From assembly GCA_035236585.1 (NCBI GenBank), contig CP141127.1, positions 69,793,495 to 69,857,494 on the forward strand: 64,000 nucleotides of DNA, given 5' to 3'. Made by a program: the position numbers and the translations under genes. The notes under the pieces are model-generated. The model was not told where the DNA came from. It saw nothing but the letters and a program-made list of their open reading frames with translations, and did no database searches. This stretch comes from Warburgia ugandensis. Lineage: Eukaryota > Streptophyta > Magnoliopsida > Canellales > Canellaceae. Below, piece after piece: positions 34,990 to 47,626 of the stretch. Positions within the stretch are counted from its first letter, which is position 1, and each line of letters opens with the position of its first letter.

Positions 34990-36938
34990 TGTTGATGTTT
35001 TCCGCAAGTGCACGGGCTATTGTAGTATAGCTATGCAAATACGGGTCGATCCCACAGGGACTCGCTTTAGAATTTTGGAGTTTTACATAAAATTCAATTA
35101 ATAAAAATAAAAATAAAGAATATAACATAAATAAACTAACAATAAAATAAAAATTCTCAATTTATTTAACTGCTGCAATTTACAGAATTTCTAAATCCAA
35201 GAAAACATAAAATAAAACTAAACAAACAGCCTTGGATATCACTGTCCCTGGATAGGCGGAATGTGGGTAAGGTAAAACCAGAATATTTAGGGACACATCT
35301 GTAAATAAAACATGGACTCAGATGGAATTAAAGACAAAGGATAGACATGTAATTAGATATAAAGAGTGAAGGGCAAAAATGGAATTTTATTAAAGATTTG
35401 GTTTTTAACAAAAACTAGGAAAAAACTCAACGAAGAAGAGGGAAGCCGGAGGAGGGAGAAGAGAAGGAAAGGGGAAGGGAAGAAAAGAATGGAAACCCGA
35501 AACGGGTTTCCGTCTCCTGGACGTTCGATGAAGAGAAAAATGTCGGAGATGAAGGGATTAGTGCGTGATCTGGCTGGTGACTGGTGCGTTGTTGTCGGAA
35601 GAAGAGGGGGTATGATCCGATGAAGCAAAGAGAAAGAGAAGAGGGAGGAGTAGATAGAGGGTGCGGGAGTGATAGAGCAGAGATGAGAGGAAGACGTGGA
35701 AGAAGGGAAGCATGGGAATTGGGGATGATGCTAGGCCAGCCTAGTGTGTCACGCACCTATGGCTGGCCAGTGGCTGGAGATAAGTGAAGAAGAGGTGATC
35801 AGAGAACAGCGATCCAACCTGTCTTGTGCAGAGAGGGATATTTGTGCTAGGCTGACTGGTGATTTGGGATGAATGGAGAATGAAAGGGAGAGTGGAGAAA
35901 GTGGGGAAATAAGGATGGCCTGGACAGATGGGTTCCAGGCCGATGAAAAGCAGAGGGATATGGCTGGAAAGAGTGGAAGACGATGGGGAGCAGAGGAGGT
36001 AGAGTGCGGTGAACTAATGGGGTTTTCTGGGTTGAACAATCAAGTGGTGATGGTTGCAGTATGGGCCTGTGTGGTGAATCAAAAAGAGAACATGGCAAGT
36101 GGTGCGGTGGACTGAATAGGAGATTGTGCTTGAGATGGTTTTGGTGGAAAGTAGTGAAAGGAGATGGCTGGGTGTGTTGAGAAGAAAACAGTAAAGGAGA
36201 TGGGTCTTACGGGGAAGAAGAACGTGAGAAGGGTTGAATGGATGAGGCTATGGAGATGTGCGATGGAGGGTGTAGGGCTGAAGGGGAAGAAAACAATGGA
36301 TGAACTGGTTTTCTAGGATGGGAATGGTGGTTGGGTAATATGATGAAAAAAGAAGAGAAATTTAGCAAATGATCCACTGAAGGCTATGGAAGCAGGAAAA
36401 CAAAATGATAACTAAAAGAAGCAAAAGACAAAACTCAAACTTCCAACTATTAAGGAAGAAAACGTGAATGAGAAACAAAACAAGGAAACTTCAACTCTCC
36501 AAAACAACACCCTCTCCACCTCCACGGTTCTCCTTTTTATAATAGTTTTCCCTTCCTTATTTTACTCTAACAAACTCCTTTTCTTCCCATCTCTTTCAAT
36601 TAGGACTCTTTCAATTAGGAATCCTCTTCCATTAGGAAACCTTCTTGCTCTTCACTAATCTGCACCATTGATCCTTGAGGGACAATCTGTAAATAGCCAT
36701 CCATGCCTCTTATAGTTAATCTGCAAAATAAAAGACTAAATTAAAATAATCTAAACTGCATATTAATCATCTAATAAACTCTAATGATCATCTAATAGTT
36801 AATTTTGAGAAATTAAGGTTTGGATGGTCAATTTGAGCTAAATTTAAAATCAAGCTAAATTTTTGCACTTTTGAATGGTTAGATGTTCTAATTGAATGCT
36901 AAACTAGGGGTCTTTTAGCCAAAATTCAACACTTAACA
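34990..36938 (-). repeat. LTR1: 3' LTR of element A
   Basis: It has borders TGTTGATG...CTTAACA (element sense TGTTAAG...CATCAACA) and is 1949 bp long. A purine tract on the minus strand (36939-36950) abuts it, so it is the 3' LTR of a minus-strand element. Its left half (to about 36020) differs strongly from the other LTRs; from about 36024 on it matches the 57251-59463 LTR closely. Frames of 60-110 codons within it, on both strands, are purine/pyrimidine artefacts. Confidence 0.85.
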
Positions 36939-36950
36939 CCCCCTCCAACC
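36939..36950 (-). other. polypurine tract of element A
   Basis: Minus strand GGTTGGAGGGGG lies directly upstream of the 3' LTR, the usual plus-strand primer position. Confidence 0.8.
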
Positions 36951-38825
36951 AGCATTTTGCTAGTCCCGAGCAAAACATGCAAACAACTATTTTACACAAA
37001 ACTAATACAAGATGCCACTTTCGTAGGTACTCACGATTGCATTTAGCATATGCAACAAGCCCTTGAACCCCTAGGTTACTCATAGTGGACGAGTTAGGTC
37101 TCATGAGGGTTTGCAGTGAATATACCCACAAAATTTAGTAAAGTCAAGTCCCCTATTTTATCTCAGAGAATCCTCATTCATTAGCAAATTGACTAGTTTT
37201 TTACAACTTAATGAAGAGGATTTGACAATTTTACATACCATACACATATTAACGACATCTATTTGAGTTATTTCTTAGAGTGCATATGTGTGTGTATAGC
37301 CACATGTGTGTATAGCCACATAAATCTTGACTTCTAATTAGATATGCTTACCTTCCATTAGAAATATGCCTTGACCTCAAATCATCATAGGTATACGCTC
37401 AGAAATAAAACTCTCAGATAAGGGATTTAACATATTTCTCTCATTATGTGACCGAATCCAACAAGTTTATGGTTCACATAATTCTTTTAAACGCTCATGA
37501 GACAAAAGAAAGTGATCCCTAAGAGTGGATGTTAACACCAAGAATATTATGGGTCTTTTACCTTAATTCTTTCTTTTTATCTCCTCTTTAAGGCTATGTC
37601 CACCTAAGATCAATAGGTCTTTAACTAGGATGAAATGTAAGCTTAGGATAGGTTTAGAAAAGAAAGGTATAAAGATTTCAAATGTTCAAAATTTAGTAGA
37701 TGTCTTCAATGAATATCTTCTAGGACAACTTTTCTTTTGGTTTTGTACTTGAAGTGAATTTCTCTTTCAAGTTTTGGTCTTTTTTTTCTTTTTTTTTTCT
37801 TTAGAACAAAGATAGCTAGTTTTTCTCACTTCTTTGACTTTTTGTCCTATTTTTGAACTTTTTTCTACTCTACTCATTTTGAAAATGGGTAATAGTTATT
37901 TTTTTTACTGGGTTATTCTGGGTTAAAGCGAATGGGGTTAAAAAAGAAAAAGGCTTAATAATAAGCTCAAAAGGCTAACTAGTAGCATACTATATTGGGT
38001 AGGCTTTATGTCTCTGGGCTGAGCAAGGATGGCCTATATCATTTCCTAGGTTTCCTAAAGCCTATCAGATTCAATAAATTTCTAGAATTAAAGCTATTAC
38101 TCTTCTTTATTCTTGATGTTTAACCAAAACAATGATAAAAGGATCATACTAATGTATGTACGCTAAAGAAAGTGTGGAATTACTAATAACTCTTTAAAAG
38201 AAGATAATCTCAAACTCTCACTAGGTTATAGGTCTCCACTGGTTTTCCTTAGGGTCTCTAAGTCATACCTGTATATTAGTCTTGATTATGTGCTGTGTGT
38301 AAATGGTTTTCGAGAATTAACTTTCATAAAATGCTCCAACACATGAATGATATGCAAAACTAATCATATGCATTCCCATTAAGAGGTGAAAACAACATAT
38401 TTACCAAATTCTGAACATCCAGTTCTCATCACAGTAAGGGAACTCTACTTTAAAAACTTTTCTTATCTTTTTTCAAAAAATTTCATTTTTATTTTTTTTT
38501 TAACTCAAGAAAATTCAAAATCTCTAGTGCATCTACACCCCAACCTGAATGAAACATTGTCCCCAATGTTTGAAAAACATAGGATTCTATATGAAAGTGG
38601 AGGGACGTAAACTCTAAACACTTGGGTTGCCTCCCAATAAGCGCTAAGTTTAACGTCTTCAGCCAAACATAATGATGAGTGAATGATGATATGTTGCAAG
38701 GCTCCTGGAGTGGTAATCTAAGGTGGATCATGATACTTAAGTGTCTCTAAAAGTGTCTCATCAATTTCAAGGTCAGGCATTTCTAAGAAAGGTTTTAACC
38801 TTTGACCGTTGACCTTTTGGATTTC
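36951..38825 (-). other. element A: non-coding segment between integrase and 3' LTR
   Basis: About 1.9 kb without an intact frame. Athila elements often carry an envelope-like frame here; none is readable. The minus strand carries the motif GCGCTTATTGGGAGGCAACC (near 38625-38645) and a second purine tract, GGTTGGGGTG (38536-38545). Both are shared with element B. Confidence 0.65.
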
Positions 38826-39193
38826 TCAATCCTTTTTAATCTCGATGGCCCCATGAGGATAGATTGTGCATATTATATAAGGTCCAGTCCATCTAGATCT
38901 AAGTTTTCCTGGGAATAGATGCAATCTAGAATTATATAGTAAGACCTTTTGACCTGGTGTGAAGGATTTTCTTAAAATATGTCGTTCATGTACAGCCTTC
39001 ATTCGGTCTTTGTACAATCGTGCAAACTCATATAAATCTTTCCTCAATTCCTCCAACTCATTGAGTTGCAATTTTCTGCGGGCTCTAGTAGAATCTAAGT
39101 CGAAATTTAGCTTTTTGATAGCCCAATATGCCTTGTGCTCTAACTCTACTGGTAAGTGGCAGGCCTTTCCATAGACCAAGTGGTAGGGTGACA

Positions 39194-39211
39194 TTCCTAT
39201 AGGGGTTTTAT

Positions 39212-39290
<79 letters not shown>

Positions 39291-39931
39291 AGACCTTATC
39301 CCAATTAGGGGTCGGCCACATGAATCTTATTCCTCCATTCCACACTATTAAATACCATGGTTTCATTTAGTCCCAAAGTTTTTAAATCTTTCTTTACCAC
39401 TTCTATCCACGTTCTTTTAGGCCTTCCCCTTGCCCTTTTAGAACCTTCTACCTATATTGCCTCACTCCTTCTAACTGGTGCCATTGTTGGTCTCTTTTGG
39501 ACATATCCAAACCATCTGTCTAATCTCCCTCATCTTATTACCTATTGGTGCTACCCCTAATTTTCCTGTAATATTTTCATTTCTAATTCTGTCCTTTCTT
39601 GTCTTACCACTCATCCATCTCAACATCTTCATTTCTACGACACTTATCCTATGAGTATCATGTTCTTTAATTGGCCAACACTCTAATCCATAGAACATGG
39701 CCGGCCTTATAGCCATCCTATAGAACTTTCCTTTTAGTTTGAGTGGCACCCGCTGATTACATAAAACTCCAGATGCACATCTCCATTCGTTCCAACCCGC
39801 TTGGATTCTTTGGGTAACCTCCCTCTTAATCTCTCCACTCTCATGGATCAATGATCCTAAGTACCGAAAGAGGTCTTTCACGGGGACTTCTTGGTTATCA
39901 ATCTTGACTGGTTCCTATAGGGGTTTTATAT
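39194..39931 (-). mobile_element. truncated RTE-type LINE copy inside element A, with 20-bp target duplication
   Basis: The perfect flanks TTCCTATAGGGGTTTTATAT lie at 39194-39213 and 39912-39931. The body (39214-39911, 698 bp) has its 3' end at the left with a long TCA tract. It encodes only the C-terminal part of the LINE protein (39471-39881: FRYLGSLIHESGEIKREVTQ and MLRWMSGKTRKDRIRNENI). It closely resembles the copy at 17563-20223, strand included. Element B has the uninterrupted site near 53110-53130. Confidence 0.95.
39213..39290. repeat. (TCA)26 tail of the truncated LINE
   Basis: Twenty-six uninterrupted TCA units at the LINE's 3' end. Confidence 0.95.
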
Positions 39932-40689
39932 GCTGTACAATAAGCCCATAAAGCGTCAATAAGTCTCAGAGACCAGTCTTTCCTATTTGGATTGACTGTC
40001 TTTTCTAGAATTTGCTTTATTTTCCTATTGGATACCTCTACATGACCACTAGTCTGAGGGTGGAATGGGGTAGCTATCCTATGGTTGACACCATACTTTT
40101 TCATTAAATTCTCAAACACCTTATTACAAAAGTGTTTCCCCCCATCACTTATTATGGCTCTTGGAGTACCAAACCTTGCAAAAATATTTTCTTTTAAAAA
40201 CTTTAACACAACCTTGTGGTCATTGGTTTTGCATGGTATAGCCTCCACCCACTTGGACACATAGTCCACTCCCACTATGATGTACATATTTCCAAAAGAA
40301 TTAGGAAAAGGTCCCATAAAATCTATGCCCCAAATATCAAAAGGTTCCATGACAAGGATTAGGTTTAAGGGCATCATATGTTTTCTTCCTAAACTTCCTA
40401 ACCTTTGACACCTTACACATGCCTTGTAGTAAGCATGTGCATCCTTAAATATGGTAGGCCAATAAAATCCACACTGCAAAATTTTTGCAGCTGTCTTTCT
40501 AGAGCTAAAATGGCCCCCACATGCATGATTGTGACCAAAGGAGATGATTTGATTATGTTCACTATCGGGTATGCATCTCCTAATTACTTGGTCAGGACAG
40601 TACTTGAATAAGTACGGGTCATCCCAAGTAAAATATCTAACCTCGGTTAAAAATCTCTTTTTATCTTGTGTGGTCCAATGATTAGGCAT

Positions 40690-41917
40690 TTGTCCTGTAA
40701 CAAGATAATTAACAATATCTCCATATCAGGTAACTGGGAATCCTGCAATAACTGTTCATCTAGGAATGACTGGGTTATAGGCCCTTGATCGCTAGTGTGT
40801 TCCACCACTAATCTAGATAAGTGATCTACTACTACATTTTCTAAACCTTTCTTGTCCTTAATTTCTAAGTCAAACTCTTGTAGCAATAGTATCCAACGGA
40901 TCAACCTAGGTTTTGCATCCTTTTTAGAAAGGAGGTACTTTAAAGCCGCATGATCCGAGTATACTATAACTTTAGACCCCAACAGGTAAGATCTAAGCTT
41001 ATCCAAAGCAAACACTACAGCTAACAACTCTTTCTTGGTAGTGGAATAGTTGAGTTGCACATCATTTAGTGTTTTACTAGCGTAATATATCACATGGGGA
41101 AGTTTATCAATGCGCTGCCCTAAAACAGCTCCAATGGCATAATTCGACACGTCACATATTATTTCGAATGGTTTGTTCCAATCTGGTGGTTGGGTAATAG
41201 GTGCAGAAGTCAATTTAGCCTTGAGTCGCTCAAATGCTTTCTTACAGTATTCATCAAAGTCAAAAGTGGCCTCCTTCGTAAGTAAATTACATAGGGCTTG
41301 GCAATTTTGCTAAAATCTTTGATGAATTGTCTGTAAAAGCCAGCATGTCCTAAAAATGAGCGAATTTCTTTTACTATCTTTGGTGGAAGACGCTTGGCTA
41401 TTAAATCTACTTTTTCCTTATTGACTTCTATCCCATTGGGTGATATTATGTAGCCTAATACCATCCCACTCTGTACCATAAAATGACATTTTTCCCAATT
41501 TAAGACCAAATTCTTCTCCTGACACCTTACAAGGACTAACTTCAAGTAGTGTAGGCACTCATCAAATGATGAACAAAATACTAAGAAGTCATCCATAAAC
41601 ACCTCAAGGAATCTTTCTACCATGTCGGAGAAAATGCTCAACATACACCTTTGAAATGTAGCTGGAGCGTTACAAAGCCCAAAAGGCATATGTCTATAGG
41701 CGAAGGTTCCAAAAGGGCAGGTGAAGGTGGTCTTCTCCTGATCCTCTGGTGCTATAGGAATTTGGTTGTAACTAGAATATCCATTTAGAAAACAGTAATA
41801 GCTATGTCCGGCTAACCTCTCTAGCATTTGGTCAATGAAAGGTAGAGAAAAATGATCTTTCCTCATGACCGCGTTCAACTTTTGATAGTCAATACAAACT
41901 CTCCACCCAGTGGTCAT
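40690..41917 (-). pseudogene. element A reverse transcriptase and RNase H, frameshifted
   Basis: The RT (41210-41917) contains WRVCIDYQKLNAVMRKDHF, the FGTFAYRHMPFGLCNAPATF block, the catalytic FMDDF box (YxDD class) and [21 protein letters not shown]. The frame shifts near 41290-41310, just past the IAKP motif. RNase H (about 40790-41213) continues in another frame with the acidic residues in [30 protein letters not shown] and [12 protein letters not shown]. The two together convert element RNA into double-stranded DNA. Further upstream the RT N-terminus (41929-42144) sits in a third frame. Confidence 0.9.
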
Positions 41918-41928
41918 GCAGGTGGGGA

Positions 41929-43590
41929 CTAGCTCGTTATCCTCATTTTTGACAACCGTGACCCCAGATTTCTTAAGTACAACTTGAACGGGGTTGACCT
42001 AAGTACTATTAGAGATGGGTATATGATGCCAACATCTAAAAGTTTTAAGACTTCATCTCTAACCACATCCTTCATGTGGGGGTTCAGTCGCCTTTGAGTT
42101 TCCCTAGAAGGTTTTACATTTTCTTCTAGATGTATCCTATGCATGCATACGGCTGGACTTATCCCTTTTATGTCTGCTATTGTCTACCCTAGAGCAGTTT
42201 TATGTTCCTTAAGAACACTAAAAGCTTACCCTCCTGTTCTTTATGTAAGTCTGATGCTATTATTATAGGTAACGTTTCATCTGGGCCTAGGTATGAATAT
42301 TTCAAGTTATCAAGCAAGGGTTTTAGGTCCAAAGACGGTGGTTGCTCTATTGAGAGTATAGGGACAGATTTAGACGGTGGGAGTGGTTCTACATAAGGAC
42401 CCCACTTAGAGGTATCCATGAGTGGTGCAACATCTAAAAGATTGTTTACCTCAATAGACTTGTCTATATCAAATTCTCCATTAAAGTGCATCAGACAAGC
42501 CTCTAGTGGGTTCGAGATGGCCAATGAAATCAACAGGGTAATAAAACTTATCCACCTATATCAAGACATTTTCAACCAAACCATGAGGTATCTTGATAGA
42601 TCTATTAGCTAATTGCAGAGTGGTAGTGGTTGGTTTCAACTCACCAAGTTTTAGTTGCTCATAGACAGAGTATGGCAACGAGTTAACACTAGCCCCTATG
42701 TCAAGAAGTGCCCCATCTATGACATAATCTCCAATGATGCACGTGACTGTAGGATATCTTGGGTCTCTAAATTTTGGTGGGGTCTTGTGTTGAATCAAAG
42801 AGCTCACCTGTTCGGTGAGGAAGGCTTTCTTTTGCACATTAAGCTTTCGCTTTGTTGTGCAGAGCTCTTTTAAGAATTTGGCATAGGCAGGGATGTCTTT
42901 AATTGCATTGAGCAAGGGTATATTGATTTGTACATGTTTAAACACCTCCATTAACTCATTGAAGTTTGATCCCTTCTTAGCTTTATTCAGTAATTGGGGA
43001 AAAGGGGCTTTAGGCACATAGGGTGCCTCCACTCTAGGTTCTACAGGGTTGTTCTGTCTTTTATCTTTCTCCTGTATTTTTGTTGCCTCTTTTTCCTCTA
43101 TAGTTTCCTTAGCATGCCCTTCTTTGTTATTGGTTTGACGACCGTTCCTAAGGGTGATTATAGACTTGGCATGCTCATGAGGGTTAAGGTTTTGAGAACT
43201 TGACCCTGTCTCAAATTGACCCTTAGGATTAGGGATGGGTTGACTAGGAAACTGACCCTTTCCTTTATTATGTAATTCAGCACACAATTGGCTTATTTGT
43301 ACCTCGAGCTTAGCTATGGCTTGAGAGCTAACATTGGCTGAATGTCTATTATCATTTTGCAATTGGTGTAAGGCCCTTTTAGTGTAATCATTATCTTTTC
43401 TAGTGTAATCATTATCTTTTCCAAATTGTTCCATCATGGTGCGGATGTTTTCCTCTGAATATTGTTTCTTTTGTTGTAGAGGTTGTTGAAAGCCAGGTGG
43501 CTGATGGGGAATTGTAGTTCTAAGAGGAAAGTTTTCGGGAGGGGGATTTACAGATGGCCCCCCTTTGTGGTTATTCTTTGACCAAGACAA
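41929..43590 (-). pseudogene. element A: Gag C-terminus, protease and RT N-terminus in broken frames
   Basis: 42556-43590 is the longest open frame of the window (344 codons). It runs from a Pro/Gln-rich Gag tail through KTPPKFRDPRYPTVTCIIG to an aspartic protease block, GALLDIGASVNSLPYSVYEQ, with the D-x-G-A-S active site, and NRSIKIPHGLVENVLI. 42189-42533 is the protease-RT linker (SNLLDVAPLMD-like, then LKYSYLGPDETLPIIIASDL). 41929-42144 starts the RT (MHRIHLEENVKPSRETQRRL, DVGIIYPS). Frame breaks separate all three. Confidence 0.85.
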
Positions 43591-44710
43591 ATTGGGATGC
43601 CTAGCCTATCCAGGGTTGTAGGTCTTAGAATATGGGTTGTCGCTAGGTTGGCGATATGCTTTCAATGCATTCACTTGGTCTACAAGATATTCAGCAAATA
43701 CTTTATTAGATGGACACACTGAGGTTAAATGAGCTGGACTAGAACAAGTAGCGCATACCTCTTGTGGAGGTTTCTAGGATAATTTAACAACCATGAAAGA
43801 TTGAAACATAGTTTCAAGCTTGTCTATTCTTCCATGTAATTTTTTAAAAACCGAATCGAGCTTATCAGATAGATCAGTATGTGCTCCTATCTCATAGATA
43901 CCTCCTTTCTGAGTGGGCTGGTTAGTTCTTTTTCTCCTATTTGAATAATCCCGTTGCTGAGAATTATCAACTATAGTTTCAAAGAATTCCCAAGCTTCAC
44001 TTTCATTTATTTATTTTCTCTCCTATTTGAATAATACCTCCACTCACTGCATCTATCATTTATTTATTTTGAGGTATCAATGCATCATAGAAGTATTGAA
44101 CTTGCTGCCATTTCTCAAATCCATGATGAGAGCATTTTTGCAGTAGTTCAATCTACCGTTCCCAACATTCATAATATTGTTTATCATCTCTTAGTTGGAA
44201 ATTTATAATTTTGCGATGCAGGGCATTTGTTTTGTGAATAGGGAAGAACTTGTTCAGGAACTTCTTAGACAATTGGTCCCATGTATGTATAGAACCTACC
44301 TCCAAGGAATTAAGCCATGACTTAGCTTTGTCTTTAAGTGAGAACGGGAATAACCTTAGCCTAATTGAATCATCCGAAACATTTCGGAACCTAAATGTGG
44401 CACAAATATCAAGGAACTCCTTGATATATAGGTATGGATCTTCTCGGTCTCGACCATGAAAGGTAGAGAGTAACTGAATTACTCCTGGCTTTAACTCAAA
44501 GTGTTCGGCATTAGTGGGAGGTAAAGCTATGCAGGAGGGGGTATTTAGTCAGAGCAGCGCATAAAAATCTCTAATAGTCTTGCGCTTAATCTCTATTGGT
44601 GGTTCAGCCATAGGGATAGGAACTATATTTCTTTCCCCTTGGTTTCGGATGCGTTGAATCTCTGGATTTAAATGTAGTAGTTTAGGGTTTTGAGATCGAC
44701 GCCCTTGCAT
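43591..44710 (-). pseudogene. element A Gag remnant
   Basis: The minus-strand start at 44710 reads MQGRRSQNPKLLHLNPEIQR and then MAEPPIEIKRKTIRDFYAL before an early stop near 44553. Beyond it the plant retrotransposon Gag core can be followed (DPYLYIKEFLDICATFRF, SIRLRLFPFSLKDKAKSWLN, SIHTWDQLSKKFLNKFFP, then the QYYECWER segment) with several stops and small indels down to about 43600. Gag forms the particle in which reverse transcription occurs. Confidence 0.8.
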
Positions 44711-45808
44711 GAACTATTCCTAATCTAAAATGTCCTACTCTAAATGCTAACTCTAACTCTATGTGATGCAAGCAAAAAGGCATAGTCAAATACCTTAGGC
44801 TAATAAGCAATATATTAATTTTCTTGAATTCGTGTGGGGACAATGCTTTTAATTAGCCTAATCTAGCACTCCTCTCCTTTAGACTTGATTATTGCTTACC
44901 AGTTAGGTTCTTTGCAAGGTGATTAATACAACCCTCGTGTAAGGAGGCGTTTAGACCTCACAACGTTAACAAGAGGTGAGGGAAGAGCGAGGCTCTATTA
45001 GACAACCCTCAATAACCACAATGCTCAAAAGCCACTGGAGTGACAATAAATCTCGTCTTAGTAAGAGAGTCCTACGAGCATGTGATGGCCCTATAGGTCT
45101 CTTCTGATTGATTTTAATTTGATTGAATGTTAGGGTAGCGCACTTGAGGTGATTATCCTAGGTGGGCCCAAGAGTTGTGATGAAATCCACCCTTGATCTT
45201 ATAGGGGTAGCGTGCCCTTACTAATTAATTCCACACTCCATAGCAGTTCGATCAACATATATATCACCTTAAAGCATTAACCGTGTCCTAAGATACAATG
45301 AAAAGCAATAAACTAATGCAAAGACCTAAAAATGCAACAATTGTAAGAGGATGCTTTCTATATGATTTATACTACCAAACAATGCAAATTTACTCTAAAT
45401 ACAAACCCTAATTTAGGAATTTAAATAAGTGAGGAAACTTACAATGGGGTTTCTGATGAAGATCAAGTGTAGGCCACCTTATCCCACACTTGCCCTGTAT
45501 TATTACAATCCTTTAAAAATTGAAATTAAAAGAACAAATTACAAAAAGGCCTCACTACAAGATTCACTAAAAAAAAAGAAAATTTCCTAATCTAAGAAGC
45601 AAGAAAAATCTATCTAATTGATAATGCTCCACTTGACAATTTCCTGAAAAAGAAAAATAACAATTAGTACCAAATTCAGGAAATAAAGTGGTTATGCAAA
45701 AAAAAAAAATATAAATATGCACCTAAAAATGCCTAAAATGCAATTCCTAATATATTTTTATTTTTTTGGATTTTTTTATATTAAATTCTATAAAAACTCT
45801 ATTGCAAG
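44711..45808 (-). other. element A leader between primer site and Gag
   Basis: A 1.1-kb non-coding leader, as is usual for this group. It is mirrored in element B from about 48025 to 48666, which lacks the part nearest the LTR. Confidence 0.7.
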
Positions 45809-45826
45809 TCCCCGGCAACGGCACCA
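45809..45826 (-). promoter_or_regulatory. element A primer-binding site (tRNA-Asp)
   Basis: Minus strand TGGTGCCGTTGCCGGGGA is complementary, with one mismatch, to the 3' end of plant tRNA-Asp(GUC) as I recall it. It lies six bases from the LTR, on the expected side. Confidence 0.8.
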
Positions 45827-45832
45827 AAAACT

Positions 45833-47626
45833 TGTTGATGTTTTTCATAAGTGCACGAGCTATTGTAATATAGGTATGCTAATACGAGTCGATCCCACAG
45901 GGACTCGCTTTAGAATTTTAGAGTTTTTAATAAAATTTAATTATTTAAAATTCATTTTTATTTAACAAAAATTTTCAGACTCCATATTTAGTTACCAATG
46001 AATTTTCAGAAGTCAACTTCCCAGACGAACAGAAAAATAACCACTAAAACCTTAATTAAAACTAAAATTAGAAAAATTAAGAAAATCTAATTCTCTAGAT
46101 TAATACTGTCCAATTTCTTCACTACGTGTTTTCAAAACTTTGATCAACCTATATCACTATGTTCAATATGTCATGGATTAGTGATCAGACAGAGGAATTT
46201 GTCAGATTTGTCAAATTGATAGAGATCTAATCTAATTAAATAATATCATGGTTAACGGCTTAGATTTGCTTTCATAATCCAAAATGAAGATCAAGAACAA
46301 TACTTACACTAGAATCTATCCTAAAAACATGCCCTAAAATTTAATTGAAATTCAGAATTAAACAAACAAGAAATTGAAGATTTTCCATCATGAACCCAGA
46401 ATTGTTAATTAAAGTAAACAGTAATGAAATAACATAGAACATGGATTACTCAGAACAAGAATAAGATAAATCGGGAATAATAACAGTCTCAGGGCATCAA
46501 ATGTAATTTCAATTATTCTGCATTGGCAAAAGTGGAGTTTTTCCAAGAAATATTAAACTCCCGTAAAAGAGGGTTTTTTGGCCGGCGAAGATGGGATGCC
46601 GCTAGTGATGCTGACCTGAGTTCCGTCCAGATTAGGTGGGCTTGAACGGCCGGTGGAGGGCTCTTCCAGTGAGAAGAAAAAGAAAGAAAAAGAAAAGAAA
46701 AGAAAACGATGCCTTTTTCTGGGCGTCGTCTGGTTCAGGGCAAGGGACGACGATGCTGCCAGAGAGGATGCCTAGGCCGTCTGGTTTTGATCTGGCTAGT
46801 GCCTGGCCAATGGGGGTGATGGTGTGGAGGTGCGACAGAAGGTGGGTTGAACTATGAAGCAAAGGAGAGCGACAGAGAAGGGGAGCCGGGAAAGAATAGG
46901 TGCATGAGATGGGGCGTTGAATCAGATGGATTGAAGAAGAGTTCGGGAACGTGGACTGTAGAGGGAGAGTAGAGGGTGCGACTGGGAAACGGGAAGATTG
47001 AGACTGAGAAGAGGTGAATGTGGAGATTACAGGAGAAAGGTGGGAAGATGCACATGATGGGGAAAGAGAGACAGTAACGATGGAGAATTGTTAAGAGACT
47101 GAATGAACATGGACGAAGGAGAGAAAAAAAAAGACATGATGGAAACAACCTAATTTGGAAATATAGAAAAGCAAGCAATGTAAAACAAATCAGAACTTCC
47201 AAACTCCCAAAATTTCAACTCTCCAAAAAAACACCCTCTCCTCCACCTCCACGGTTCTCCTTTTAATAATAGTTTTCCCTTCCTTATTTTACTCTAACAA
47301 ACTCCTTTTCTTCCTATCTCTTTCAATTAGGAATCTCTTCCATTAGGAAACCTTCTTGCTCTTCACTAATATGCACTGTTGATCCTGAAGGGACAATCTA
47401 TAAATAGCCATCCATGCCTCTTATAGTTAATCTGCAAAATAAAAGACTAAATTAAAGTCATCTAAACCGCACATTAATCATCTAATAAACTCTAATGATC
47501 ATCTAATCGTTAATTTTGAGAAATTAAGGTTTGGATGGTAAATTTGAGCTAAATTTTGCACTTTTGAACGGTTAAATGTTCTAATTGAATGCTAAACTAG
47601 GGGTCTTTTAACCAAAATTCAACACT
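45833..47626 (-). repeat. LTR2: 5' LTR of element A
   Basis: It starts TGTTGATGTTTTTCATAAG next to the primer site and runs to ...AATTCAACACT, where the last few bases (TAACA) are replaced by an inverted partial LTR. Its middle (about 47050-47220) matches the 55388-57228 LTR rather than LTR1. Open frames inside (46632-47202) are composition artefacts. Confidence 0.8.

Larger units (their letters stand above)
38826..40689 (-). pseudogene. element A integrase, split by a LINE insertion
   Basis: The N-terminal part (39912-40689) has the HHCC zinc finger ([10 protein letters not shown], then CVRCQRLG) and the catalytic core with D in [12 protein letters not shown] in IISDGGKHF and E in [11 protein letters not shown]. 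The C-terminal part (38826-39193) starts [15 protein letters not shown] and ends with the [19 protein letters not shown] block. The 718 bases between (39194-39911) are a LINE insertion plus one copy of its 20-bp target duplication. Apart from that insertion the catalytic residues are present. Confidence 0.9.

Noticed and set aside
35020-35060. A genuine tRNA-Asp gene in the LTR
   Set aside because: Only short D-arm-like and T-arm-like blocks are present. The anticodon arm and acceptor stem are missing, so it cannot fold as a tRNA.
35353-36115. Several frames of 80-110 codons on both strands
   Set aside because: They lie inside LTR1 in a purine-rich stretch. The minus-strand translations are Ser/Pro/Leu-rich and the plus ones Arg/Glu/Gly-rich, which is a composition effect.
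36939-38825. Envelope-like gene of an Athila element
   Set aside because: I looked here and at 53605-55375 because Athila elements can carry one. No frame longer than about 85 codons and no membrane-protein pattern was found.
46632-47202. Frames of 73-116 codons
   Set aside because: They lie within LTR2. The homologous LTR3 shows different breaks, so there is no sign of coding constraint.
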